Assembly: GCA_013407085.1 (NCBI GenBank)
Contig: JACCGJ010016238.1
Span: forward strand, 1-64,000
DNA length: 64,000 nucleotides
Direction of reading: 5' to 3'
Origin: Atriophallophorus winterbourni
Taxonomy: Eukaryota; Platyhelminthes; Trematoda; Plagiorchiida; Microphallidae
This document shows, piece after piece, positions 42,169 through 52,052 of this stretch. A program made the translations under genes and the position numbers. Every line of letters starts with the position of its first letter. Positions within the stretch are counted from its first letter, which is position 1. The notes under the pieces were generated by a model. It ran no database searches. It had not been told where the DNA came from and was given only the letters and a program-made list of their open reading frames with translations.

Positions 42169-42699
42169 ACGCTGATTTTTTGTCCGATACCAGTTGCTCT
42201 GCAACAACATGCTAAAATCTGTTTGTAATATATTTACATGCATTACATACGTTTACTGATCTGATGACGTTTTTAACACGAATTTTGAAACTTTGACGAA
42301 GTTGACTGCAGATGTCTATTAGGACTGTTGTGATTGGTGCATTCTATCCTAGTGTCTATTACGCCTCAAAAAGAGAACGATATCACCTACTGTCTCAACA
42401 ACTGACCGAAATTCTGTGAACCCAACCGATGTGGCACCATAGTTATGACATGAATGTCATCCCAAAGTATGAACCATTAGGAGCCCACTCAATAAATACA
42501 AAGTATTATCTATTTTATAGCATTTCGAACCGAATACGAGATTTGAAAAACGTAATGGTTCATGTGTAAGTGTGGGGGATATGAGTAACGTATCACTTTA
42601 GTAAGGGTTCATACTTGTACGTTCGAAACGGTACTATCCTTGAAAATCCAAACTTCAACCAATTAACGCGTTGATGGGTTGCAACTGAACACATAAACT

Positions 42700-43060
42700 T
42701 GTTACAATTTGACCGAATATGGCCATATCCTCATGGTTTTCGCAGTCATCATCATGAGCAGCAGTACATGTGTAGCAATTCCCAAGTGCTTAACCGCCAT
42801 ACAACCACGACACGTGAAAATCCTAATATGGTGGGAGAAGGTGTGATCTAAGTTACTAAACCTGTAGAAGATTAAGCACAGATACATTGGGATGATGTGC
42901 CAACAGTTAATCAAATGTGAATGAATAGATCTATCAGCATGACGACTTTCACGGGCACGCTTCCTTCACCATTACACTTGACGTCATACAGATTAATCAA
43001 GCACTACAAAAAGATGTCTACAACAAGACCGCCACTGAATGAATCAAAACACCTTATCCT
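42700..43060 (-). mobile_element. RTE/L1-like LINE 3' end, copy 1
   Basis: This stretch is colinear with 47410-47860 and 47990-48360. Shared pieces are AAAATCCTAATATGGTGGGA-like, AGAAGATTAAGCACAGA-like, ATCAGCATGACGACTTTC-like and GTCTACAACAAGACCGCCAC-like blocks. In 47990-48905 the same tract continues into RTE protein on the - strand, which sets the orientation. Confidence 0.6.
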
Positions 43061-43308
43061 CGTCAGTCCTGTAGATTAACGTGTTTTAGATACGTTCCCG
43101 TCGGCAAAAAGACACTGAAACAACAGGGGGCTTATCGAAGGCGATCAAATTATGGATAATTACTTCGATATTGCCCGTTATTTTCGGTATGAGAAACTGG
43201 AAACCAAGCTTAACCTCAATTTGGCCGTACCCAGCTCTCGACAATCGCTAGAAAACCACCTAGTGGCAACCTACCGTTTATACCGCTTCTGATAATTAAC
43301 TCTGACGT

Positions 43309-43557
43309 ATGGCCTATCGGTTTAGCAATAAATCCCGTGTCTCGAAGATACACTTTCAGCACATGAGAACCGGTGTGCGAAACTGCTTTATCCCCAAAAA
43401 CATTAATATATTTCTGAAAGAAAAATTCATTATCAAGCTAAAACGGTACCGCTTATCGAAGAAACGATCTAAGTACGTTTTCAGGACTGTTAAAAATTGT
43501 GCCGACATGCTTAGGTCATTTTCATCAACCAAAGGATTCATAAGTAAATATAATTAA
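43309..43557 (+). CDS. small basic ORF, hypothetical
   Basis: An ATG-started frame of 82 residues is rich in Lys, Arg and Phe (FLKEKFIIKLKRYRLSKKRS). It lies about 370 bases from the stop of the TM2D3-like gene, in the converging direction. No known family is recognised and it matches no repeat in the window. It could be a real small protein, an exon, or chance. Confidence 0.2.
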   Translation: MAYRFSNKSRVSKIHFQHMRTGVRNCFIPKNINIFLKEKFIIKLKRYRLSKKRSKYVFRTVKNCADMLRSFSSTKGFISKYN

Positions 43558-43926
43558 ATATGACAAAAATGTCAAGCCTTCAATTATTTACAGATTTCAT
43601 GGGCCTTATCGTTACGCTAGATCACCTTTAGCACGAATCGATAGCTGTTTGGCGGACACGTTGCAATGTCATATATTTCTTCGTATTACGCAAAGGTAAT
43701 AATGCCTAGTCAGAAGCGTTGATGGGAATTAAACCCAAGTTACCTCGCATGGGTGTCCTTGATCAACGGGAATAACCGTTGCGTTGCAGTGTTGTATCAA
43801 CCATTGGTTAACATCTTCCCTGCTCAGGATTGATAAAATAAGCCAATTAGACAAGCAATGTGTGATAATTGGATTACTATATTGTGAGAATAATAAAAAA
43901 ATATTTACAAACACAAGTGATCTGAA

Positions 43927-44649
43927 TTAGCCGTAGGTTGCATCTTCGGAAGGTCCAACATATCCCGTGAGAATGAGGATGAAGTCTACGATGCTCCAAA
44001 CACCCAATCCTCCGAAGCTGAACAGCTTACCCAAGCCCGACATCCAGAGACCCAAATAAAATCGATCTACACCGAATCCACCCAAAAATAGACTCAAAAG
44101 CACTGTCGTTAGATAGCTTTTTCCAGAGGGCATATTACATGGGACCATTCGTCGAAATATTCGCCTGCCGAAGCACAAAATGTCAGGGAGTGGTTCGCAT
44201 ACTGTCTCATAATAACTTAATGGCGCGTCCCGTTGATGGCAATCGGATCGCCTGAGACACGTGATTTCATGTGGATCTAACTGATGACAGAATCGACAAA
44301 GCATCGCTCGTTGGAAAGTGAAGTTTGTTCGTTCGGAATTTGTATCCGATTGCTCGGGAGAGTTTCCGTGGGTAGAAGATTGACGACAAAACACACCGCG
44401 CTCCGGTTCACAAGAAACAGTCAATTTCGAACCATAGGAACAAGAATGATTGTATGCGCATTTGATGCAAAATCCAGGTAAATCTGTACACAGGGAAGAC
44501 GTGTTGGGACATAATATGCGAGTTTGATCTATCTCTGCTACAGAGTGGTTTTTCAATAACCGTCCAAATTGTGATTCACATTGGGTGAAGGAAATTAGGA
44601 TTAGTGAAATGCACAAAACGTCAATGATTTTGGAAAAACGATCGATCAT
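43927..44649 (-). CDS. TM2D3: TM2 domain-containing protein 3 (almondex-like)
   Basis: The 240-residue protein starts at the ATG at 44649. An upstream in-frame codon would add 25 residues, but this start gives a clean signal peptide (IDVLCISLILISFTQC). A Cys-rich outer part follows (CPNTSSLCTDLPGFCIKCAY, HSCSYGSKLTVSCEP, GVFC, LCRFCHQLD, CNMPSGKSYL). Then comes the TM2 domain with two membrane helices around the conserved GGFGVDRFYLG and LGKLFSFGGLGVWSIVDFIL, ending GYVGPSEDATYG. The three TM2D proteins of animals act in the neurogenic Notch pathway in flies, where almondex is the TM2D3 member. The Cys pattern and GYVGP end fit TM2D3. The frame has no intron. Confidence 0.9.
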   Translation of the reverse strand: MIDRFSKIIDVLCISLILISFTQCESQFGRLLKNHSVAEIDQTRILCPNTSSLCTDLPGFCIKCAYNHSCSYGSKLTVSCEPERGVFCRQSSTHGNSPEQSDTNSERTNFTFQRAMLCRFCHQLDPHEITCLRRSDCHQRDAPLSYYETVCEPLPDILCFGRRIFRRMVPCNMPSGKSYLTTVLLSLFLGGFGVDRFYLGLWMSGLGKLFSFGGLGVWSIVDFILILTGYVGPSEDATYG

Positions 44650-45129
44650 ATGAAGCGTTGTTATTCTGCAATTGAAACGAAAACGACGGAAATTATAAAT
44701 CGTTGGTGGAATCAAAAGGAACAAATCAATCGCAGAATTCCACCTTGAAACACCGGCATGCTTCCAATTGAAAAGTTATAATCGAAGAAGAAAATATCTT
44801 TATTGTTTGGAAAAAAATTCAGGGAGCAATATAAATCTATCCACACACATTTCTAGACACATATTGAAGACTAAATACAGATTCGGTTTCGTCTACCAGT
44901 GAAGTAATTGTGATTGACGAAATTCCAACCTGCAAGATGTTTTTAAATCGTGCTTGTTCGGTATTCATTTAAATTCCACCCTACAGGCGCAGCAAAATTT
45001 GAATAAAAAGTTGACTAATGAAAATTCAGAATGTTAGCTTTTAGGCAGTCGCTATTCGTGTTGTATTCGGCGTTCTACTTGTGTTAATTTGCCGTATTTA
45101 TGCGCAAGGTGATCAAAGCTACAGTATTT

Positions 45130-45224
45130 TGTACTGCACAGGTAACCGCGCTAAATTGATTTGCCATTTGAGTATGGAAATACGCTGAAGTTTCACTGCC
45201 ATCTTCCCTCCGATTCTTATGTAT
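45130..45224 (-). repeat. short repeat S, part interrupted by a 550 bp insert
   Basis: AACCGCGCTAAATTGATTTG and GTGCGCTGAAG-like text begin a reverse copy, which is cut at GATTCTTATGTAT and continues at 45775 with the same 13 bases and CTAGTCCTGAGCACCCTGAC. It shows the target into which the 45225-45774 element inserted. Bases 44650-45130 upstream of TM2D3 show no recognised promoter motif. Confidence 0.7.
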
Positions 45225-45774
45225 ACTTTTACTTTTTTACTTTTGTGCGACTATTTCCTCCTGGAGGATGAGTCGGCTTCAATGAAGGTTCTTGGGGATT
45301 TGGGTACAAAGCGGCGTCCCCAGCACCACTCGGCGTTTGTTCGAGTCAACTTCTCTAGCCTTTGCACAACAAAGTGCGACCTGCAGAGCAGCAGGGAGTT
45401 GCCAGAAAGAGGTGGTCTACCAGAATCTGTTCCAGGTTTTTCCTCAGGGTTTACTCCCGAAGCCTTTCCCGCGATCTGGTATCCCGCAAGGCAGCGGAGG
45501 TTTAAAATCAGGGTTTTCCTTCCCTTAGATGAAATGCCCTCCAGGGCTAACGAGCTCCATCTGCCCGAAGGAAACTGGTTTTCAGGCGCCAGTCACTCGC
45601 CTTCGCCCTTTCTCCTGTTGGTAGAAGAAGTTCCGCCGGGCTCGGGGAGCCACTCGTGCAGGCCAGAAGCTGGACTTGGTTGTCAGAGGCCATTTGAGAC
45701 GCGTGCCATATGAGAGCATTTTATAAACAGTGGGAGCTTATCCCCACTGCCACCCCCGGCTATGACAACCTTTG
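45225..45774 (+). mobile_element. 550 bp element F, copy 1, with 13 bp target duplication
   Basis: The 13-mer GATTCTTATGTAT is found on both sides (45212-45224 and 45775-45787), inside a short repeat S. The insert starts ACTTTTACTTTTTTACTTTT and ends GGCTATGACAACCTTTGG. An inverted copy lies at 50286-50905. Both copies keep long similar reading frames (RRFKIRVFLPLDEMPSRANE, HLPEGNWFSGASHSP, PPGSGSHSCRPEAGL). A duplication of this length suggests a retrotransposed sequence. The family is not recognised. Confidence 0.65.
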
Positions 45775-45929
45775 GATTCTTATGTATGTCTAGTCCTGAG
45801 CACCCTGACATGTAATTTATGACTGTGCGGCAGTTTCTGAATCAATACTATGTAGCAATAAGGACAACTTTTATTTGTTGTGCATGCCTGAGTTGATCCC
45901 ATCAGGAACACGTCATTGAACTGGTTGGT

Positions 45930-46085
45930 CGTGCCAACCTTATTCAACAAAGGCTTACAAGTTTAATATTTGTTTACAACTTCTCGATTGTTTCAAGACA
46001 TGCAGATGCTGATCATACTATCCCCATCCGATGAGTCCAAACAGTACGAAACCGGTCATGAGTTGTGTGACAGAAATACATGGAA
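45930..46085 (+). repeat. satellite relic, subfamily 1, with damaged hammerhead
   Basis: In the opposite orientation to array 1, the block CCGATGAGTCCAAACAGTAC then GAAACCGGTCATGAG preserves GAAA, ACCGGT and the cleavage C, but the first core T is changed (CCGATGA for CTGATGA). The following 46090-46385 contains nothing recognised. Confidence 0.55.
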
Positions 46086-46388
46086 AACAGGTGAACCGAA
46101 TAATATTATTGCTGAAAAATGAGTTGAAACTGTAAATAAATTAAAAGGAAACCATTCAAACATACTAATGATTAATATTCTTGAAGGGAACAATGTTCTG
46201 GTAGAAGGAACACCATCAGCAATTTAAGCGTGTTATCATGATGAGCCGTCATTTCAAAATCAATAACGTACAAATATATCACTGATATGTTTGTGACTAC
46301 TCATCCGTGCCAAGTTCATCGAAATATCAACAAAGTTGATCCCGACGGTCCATAATGAAAGCACTCGCTATTATTTAAATTGAATATC

Positions 46389-46475
46389 CACCGCTTCGGG
46401 TGGGATTCGAACCCCCGACCATTACCATTGTAGTCCAACGCCTTCATACCTGGGCTACTGTCCACCGCTTATGAA
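46389..46475 (-). pseudogene. tRNA-derived sequence (SINE head or tRNA pseudogene)
   Basis: On the - strand a good B box (GGTTCGAATCC) and an A-box-like AGTAGCCCAGGTATGAAGG are separated by an anticodon-like TTGGACTACAATG. The T stem has one mismatch. The anticodon stem and the acceptor stem do not pair, so it is not a working tRNA. The loop would read TAC. AAGCGGTGGA occurs on both flanks as a direct repeat, which suggests insertion by retrotransposition. Confidence 0.55.
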
Positions 46476-46671
46476 TCTTACTTCAGACTGGCACTTTGAG
46501 TAGTTTTGTTTGCCCAACCAGTCCTGAAGGAGCCAGCAGCATCTGTTGTGGTCGCCCAACAGATCTCCGTGTCAGGTCTTCCCGGGATTCTAGTGTGTTT
46601 TCTACGCTGACAGACAGTGAATTTCGGGATCCGCTTGGTTGAGAGTCCTTGTTATCAAAAAACATAACAAG

Positions 46672-46980
46672 TAGTGAACTGCATGCTAAAACACACATCC
46701 ATTTCTATTTTGTTTCTCAGATCTGTCTAGGCCTGGGCAACCTGACAGTATTTTAGCCCACGTGCAGTTTGCGACTGTACGGCACCTTACCTGGATCAGG
46801 CTTGTGCTTTCATACATACATACATACATACATACAGTGTGTTTCCACATGCAGCTCCCTACCGTTGGCAAATCAATTTAGCACGGTGTTAACTGCACAG
46901 CACAGAAACACTGCACAAACGCCCATCCATGCAAAATCGGACACAGAACTGATGCAGTTTGGAAATAAAGACACTCGGTA
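46672..46980. repeat. short repeats S, reverse then partial forward, joined by CATA repeats
   Basis: A reverse copy (46672-46812) ends in CTTTCATACATACATACATA. A forward half copy (46838-46940) starts inside the element (CCACATGCAGCTCCCTACCG). The junction is a CATA run of about 24 bases. Confidence 0.75.
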
Positions 46981-47109
46981 ATACTATTCAGATAAGCAAG
47001 TAACGTGGCTGTTTTCGTTAACGATATGGCATATCAGTACTTGATGGGAAAATGAAAACAGAAACTTCTGCAGTGTCTAATAAACTGCAGGCGAGCTCAG
47101 GCAACCTTG

Positions 47110-47300
47110 TATGTATGTATGTTTGTTTGTTTGTACGTATGTATGTATGAAATCACAAGCCTGATCCAGGCAAAGTGCTGCTCAGTAATACACTGCACAT
47201 GGGTTAAGATACTGTCAGGTTGTCTAAGCCTAAACAGATATGAAAAATAGAAATGGTATTGAGACTAGCGTTCTTCCGCATGCAGCTCACTACAAATCGT
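47110..47300 (+). repeat. short interspersed repeat S, forward copy
   Basis: A TATG/TTTG microsatellite (TATGTATGTATGTTTGTTTG) leads into GAAATCACAAGCCTGATCCA and the rest of the repeat to TGCAGCTCACTAC. Confidence 0.8.
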
Positions 47301-47409
47301 TGAATTCAACGATTGCGCATGCGGGCACCATTAGGTACATAAGTAAAAGAGACTTCATGTGAGTCTCACTAGCGTTGCTAAGCAATTAATGGTGGCGTTG
47401 CTTTTTCGG

Positions 47410-47860
47410 GAGAGAAATGTTGCAAAGTTAAGCTGCTATGTAATCATTATCATTGACAGCAAAACACCGATAACAAGTATCATGTGTTTGAGTGCCATAC
47501 ACCATGACAGTAAAAAATTCTAAAATATATTGGGAAGGGTGAGACCTAAATAGCTACTCAGTCTATAAAAGATTAGGCACAGTCGTACGGGGATGAGGTG
47601 CCTACACCTCGGTTCAAACATGCATTCAAGCAAATGTTGTGAACGAGTAGAGCGGCATCAGCATGACAGCTTCCTTGGGGCTTCCACTGCCATGCATCAA
47701 AACAAGCTTTTCTCGCCGCTTCGCTTGATAACAGAAACGATTATTCAAAAACTTCAGCATGTCTACAACAAAACCGTAACTGAACACAATTTCGAGCCAT
47801 ACCACCGAGAACTTTGATCTATTGTACCACAACATTGAAACGGGTCGCAATAAACACAGC
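47410..47860 (-). mobile_element. RTE/L1-like LINE 3' end, copy 2
   Basis: This is colinear with 42700-43060 and 47990-48360. The ORFs on both strands are not shared by the other copies, so this is a non-coding 3' end. Confidence 0.6.
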
Positions 47861-47989
47861 TAGTTTAAACGTCAAAGCCTTCATCTGCTTGAGTCAAGTT
47901 AAAGCCTGGCGACCTTTATAACGATAGCATACCGGGTTAGGAGTGGCAAGAAAAACCACGTTAGGAAAACGATGATTTCCCATTCGCCT

Positions 47990-48905
47990 CATAATCATCG
48001 TCATCATAGACAACATTACACCGGTAGCATGTGCCAAATGATTAACCGCAGTACAAACATGAAAAAGAAAAATCCTAAAAGATGGGGAAGGGTTGGACTT
48101 AAATAGCTACGGATTCTGTATAAGAATAAGCACAAACAAACTGGAATTTGGTGTCTGCACCTTGAATGAAACATGCGTTCAATCAAGTTTCGTGAACGAG
48201 TAGAACTACGCTAGCACGACAACTTCTTTGCGGCTTTCACTGCCATACATCATAACAAGCTTTCCTCGTCACTCTACTTGACAAGATACAATGTAAAGCA
48301 AACACTCCAAGAAGATGCTCAGTGCAAGACCGCCATTGAACACGGTTTCGGGACATATCCTGAAGCGTAAGTAACCATTGCGATATCTGGTCGCGGGGAC
48401 CCCAGCCTGACAGACGTGTTGCACCGACTTGGGAAAGGTTACTAGTAAGGGTTTTTAGCTGCATATGCCACGTGACGGTTTTGCCACCATAACATTTACG
48501 CCAATCGGGACGTGGCGTCGCAAAAAATCCGTTTCGGAAATCATGGGTCCTGTATGCGTAAAACGTGACCCAACCAGCTGCTTCTCTATATCTGCATTAC
48601 TACCGAAAAAATTATATCGGATAGCATTGGTGCGTATGCGATTTTAACGGCTGATTTCTGGAATGCTAAGGAGACATCGGTTGTCAAATACATGGAGACG
48701 CTGAATGTGCTGTTTACGTAAGGTCCAAATTTCGCACCCATACAGTAATACAGCACGAACTGTTGCTTTGTAGACTATTTTTGAGTTACAGAAGAAATTT
48801 GCGGAATACTACGGTCGCCTTAGAAATGCGAACCGAGACCTCGTCATATGACGATGCAGAATTATTGATACAACTACCGAGATACGTAAAACGCTCTACA
48901 GTTAC
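47990..48905 (-). mobile_element. RTE/L1-like LINE 3' part with C-terminal protein, copy 3
   Basis: On the - strand VERFTYLGSCINNSASSYDE (about 48903) and ISKATVVFRK open the RT thumb. After stops, the C-terminal HMQLKTLTSNLSQVGATRLS and GWGPRDQISQWLLTLQDMSR blocks (48464-48237) appear, matching the conserved ATRLPGWGPRD / LQDMAANR end of RTE-type ORFs. It is the 3' part of the same family as 26930-29920. Confidence 0.75.
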
Positions 48906-48924
48906 AAGCTCCTGACTGTCAAGT

Positions 48925-49605
48925 ATATGGTATGGTATGAAAGCACAAGCCTGATCCAGGCAAAGTGCCGCACAGTCGGAGACTGTACGTGGGGTAAGAT
49001 ACTGTTAGGTTGCCCAGGCCTAGACAGATATGCGAGGGGGAATAGAAATGATAGTGAGACTCCTGCGTGTTTCAGCATGCAGCTCATTACCGTTGGCCAA
49101 TCAATTTAGCACGTTGTTAGCAGCACAGCACAGAAATGCTGCACGATTGCACATCCATGCATCATGTGACCAATCAATTACTGAAAGTTCACCAGTTGTC
49201 GTTCTCTGCTCAATTGATTGGCCACTGGTAGTGAGCTCCATGCTGAAACACCGTTGTCTCACTACCATTTCTATTTTTTTCTATTTCTTTTGTCATCTGT
49301 CTAGGCTTGGGCAACCTGACAGTATCACAGCACACGTACAGTCTCTGACTGCAGCACTTTGCCCGGATCAGGCTTGTCCTTTCACATCACATACGGCTGT
49401 ACGGCTAACACCGTGCTAAATTGATTCGCCAGAGGTAGTGAGCTGCATGCTGAAACAGACTGGAGTCTCACTACCATTTCCTGTTCATTTTCTTCCTCAT
49501 ATCTGTCTAGGCCCGGGCAACCTGACAGTATCTTAGCCCACGTGCAGTCTCTGACTGTGCGGCACTTTGCATGGATCAGGCTTGTGCTTTCATAACATAC
49601 CATAC
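48925..49605. repeat. cluster of three short repeats S
   Basis: A forward full copy (48925-49205) and two reverse copies (49206-49392 and 49393-49590) make a dense cluster. The two reverse copies are in tandem. The first forward copy, together with its unique right flank (CATGTGACCAATCAATTACT), is nearly identical to 49605-49895. Confidence 0.8.
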
Positions 49606-49895
49606 CATGTATGTATGCGATCACAAGCCTGATCCAGGCAAAGTGCCGCACAGCCAAGGACTTCACGTGGGCTAAGATACTGTCAGGTTGCCCAGGTCTA
49701 GACAGATATGAGAAAGAACAAATAACAGGAAATGGTGGTGAGACTTAAGCCTGTTTCAACATGCAGCTCACTACCTCTGGCCAATCAATTTATCACGGTG
49801 TTAGCCGCACAGCACAGAAATACTGCACGATCGCTCATCCGTGCCTCATGTGACCAATCAATTACGGAAAGTTCACCGGTTGTCGTTCTCTGCTC
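49605..49895 (+). repeat. short interspersed repeat S, reference copy
   Basis: The repeat is about 220-260 bases. It starts TGTATGTATGCGATCACAAG and continues CCTGATCCAGGCAAAGTGCC, GGACTTCACGTGGGCTAAGA, TACTGTCAGGTTGCCCAGGT, CTTAAGCCTGTTTCAACATG, TTTATCACGGTGTTAGCCGC and GCTCATCCGTGCCTCATGTG. The left end is always joined to TATG/CATA repeats. There is no coding frame, no RNA polymerase III B box and no clear inverted ends. About twenty copies lie between 17 and 51 kb and none elsewhere in the window. Confidence 0.8.
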
Positions 49896-49979
49896 TTCGC
49901 CCCTGTTCTCTCTCCATCCCACCCAATGTAATTCAACACTTTGTTCTTGCATCGTTTCACACGCGTCCTCCGTAATTTT

Positions 49980-50285
49980 TCCCGACCTCCTGGAAAAGGA
50001 TTTTATTTTGATCAGAAGAGATATTCAGGTTATCTCAAAATTGAGCTGCCTTTGCGGATTTAATTCAAGACAGTATGGTCGATCGTAACTTCAATGAATG
50101 CAAGATATTCATTAAAAGCATTTCTTCTGATAGTTCACATCCTGTGAACAAGACCGTCGTTGCCTGCAAAAAAGTTTTCATCAACCGAAGAAAATATTTT
50201 ATTCCCGATTCAAGAACTAATAAATGCAACTTTTTTGTTCCTTACCTGGCACGATACATGGTTAATCAATCGATGGCTGTTTCAG
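49980..50285 (+). mobile_element. LINE C-terminal fragment (family of 8906-10860)
   Basis: The frame 50075-50280 contains SSDSSHPVNKTVVACKKVF, FIPDSRTNKCNFFVPYLARY and VNQSMAV, matching the end of the LINE protein at 9389-9117 (SYVIPYSRTNKFRKSFVPY, LARYMVHQSKAV). It is cut at about 50285, and its 3' UTR end resumes at about 51040-51105 (AAAGTTCGTGTACACGAATA, AAGTCATTTTCTTCTT). Confidence 0.75.
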
Positions 50286-50905
50286 AGATTCCAAAGGTTG
50301 TCATAGCCGTGGGTGGCAGTGGGGATAAGCTCCCAGTTTATAAAATGCCTCCATATGGTGCGCGTCTCAAATAGCCTTTGAGAATGAAGTCCAGCTTTTG
50401 GCCTGCACGAGTGGCTCCCAGAGCCCGGCGGAACTGCTTCTACCAACAAAAGAAGGGGCAAGGGCGAGTGACTGGCGCCTGAAAACCAGTTTCCATCGGG
50501 CAGATGGAGCTCGTTAGCCTGGGAGGGCACTTCATCTAAGGGAAGGAAAACCCTGATTTTAAACCTCCACTGCCTTGCGGGATACCCGATTTCGGGAAAC
50601 GCTTCGGGAGAAAACTCTGAGGAAAAATCTCGAAGAGAGTCTGGTAGACGTTTAGTTGGTGCACACCACCTATTTCTGGCAACTCCCTGCTGCTCTGCAG
50701 GTCGCACTTTGTTGTGCAAAGGCTGGAGAAGCTGACTCGAACAAACACCGAGTGGTGCTGGGGACGCTGCTTTGTACCAAAATTACCAAGAATCTTCATT
50801 GAATCCAACTCATAGTCGCACAAAAGTGAAAGTGTTTCTTCTTCTTCTTCTGAATAGACGGCAGGAGGACTACAGTCCGTGAGATCTCGCCAATTTTCTA
50901 ACTTC
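50286..50905 (-). mobile_element. 550-620 bp element F, copy 2
   Basis: This inverted copy of 45225-45774 begins, on the + strand, CCAAAGGTTGTCATAGCCGT. It carries the same protein-like text on the - strand (RWFKIRVFLPLDEVPSQANE, HLPDGNWFSGASHSP, LCTTKCDLQSSRELPEIGG). Its 5' end extends about 60 bases further than copy 1 (GAAGAAGAAGAAACACTTTC). It sits within the 3' UTR of a LINE. Confidence 0.65.
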
Positions 50906-51105
50906 ATTTTCTAATTTCGTTCTCACATCTGTCTAGACCTGTGTAACCTGACAGCATTTTGGACAACGCACAGTTTTATCATGCGACATTTTACCTGCAT
51001 CACGCTTGTCTGATTTTATACATTCCAATGTTTCTTAACTTTTTGGAGAAATTAATTAAATTACTGAAAGTTCGTGTACACGAATAAAGTCATTTTCTTC
51101 TTAAT
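50905..51105 (-). repeat. short repeat S (reverse), then LINE 3' terminus
   Basis: A reverse copy of S (50905-51027; CATCTGTCTAGACCTGTGTA, CATCACGCTTGTCTGATTTT) is followed by the forward 3' end of the TTC-tailed LINE (51040-51105). Confidence 0.65.
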
Positions 51106-51109
51106 TACT

Positions 51110-51295
51110 AAATCACTAGGGGGATTTACGTTAACAGGACAAGGATCATACTGCTCCAAATGAGACAATGAATCCGTCACACGTGGCCAGCTGAATTATA
51201 CTTCAAAATGTTCGGCCCAGCGTGAGAGGCGGTCATTCTTATTAGTGATAAGAGTATCGTTTAATTCAGCGATAGTCTCACTCACTCCTTTGATC
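51110..51295 (-). mobile_element. RTE/L1-like LINE linker fragment
   Basis: The - strand encodes AELNDTLITNKNDRLSRWAE then HFEV, FSWPRV, the conserved segment between endonuclease and RT in this LINE type. Next to it, at 51377-51664, a 95-residue + strand ORF begins in a good context (CACCATGG) but matches nothing I know. Confidence 0.6.
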
Positions 51296-52052
51296 ATAGG
51301 ACTCGAAAAAGATTGACGCGCGCGATACGAATTTACCTCGCACGATTTTTTTATTTTTTAATCGATTACTGTCACCATGGTTGATAGTAAATCGAAATCG
51401 AACCTCCGTTCTAACGGTAAAGTTACTCCTAAATCCGGTGAATGTAAGAACGTAGAGCATAAATCCAGCAAAAAACGAACGTCAATCTTGACAAACTTGG
51501 ACGCCAACTGTATGAATCCGCGTCGATGTCTTGAAAATTCCTCTTTCGGTCCAGCAAGATCAAACGAACTGGAGACATTTGTTCCCACCCTACACCCGTG
51601 TTTCTTATCAAGTTTTTTGTGTCATAATTTTCCAGTGATATTTTTTGTTTGTTCTTCATATTGAAAATAACATTTAAACTAAATGTTAAATCTGTGAGCG
51701 TTTTCTTTCCCGAACATTTTCCCTTTGTTTAACTGCACTTCGGCTTCCGCACATTTTGATTTGTCCGTTACCCGTGTTTACCGTTATTGCAAAACGGTAA
51801 TTTTTGTGCTCTCAACTGAGTTGTTGGACTTCCGTTTATTGGACGCTTTGGGTTTGCATTGAAAACCTGTATTCGATTACCGTTGAGGTTTGTTATATTT
51901 TGCTTTTCAATCGTCTTTGTCAATATAGTACAGCGTTATTTGACGTATTGTTCTGATTTGGGATCGATTCGTAAACGCTCGTCACTCCCGGTAGAAGATT
52001 CTCGTGGCTCGTAGCAGGCAGCTAGTTTCCGTGAAAGAAACTATTCCCCAGT

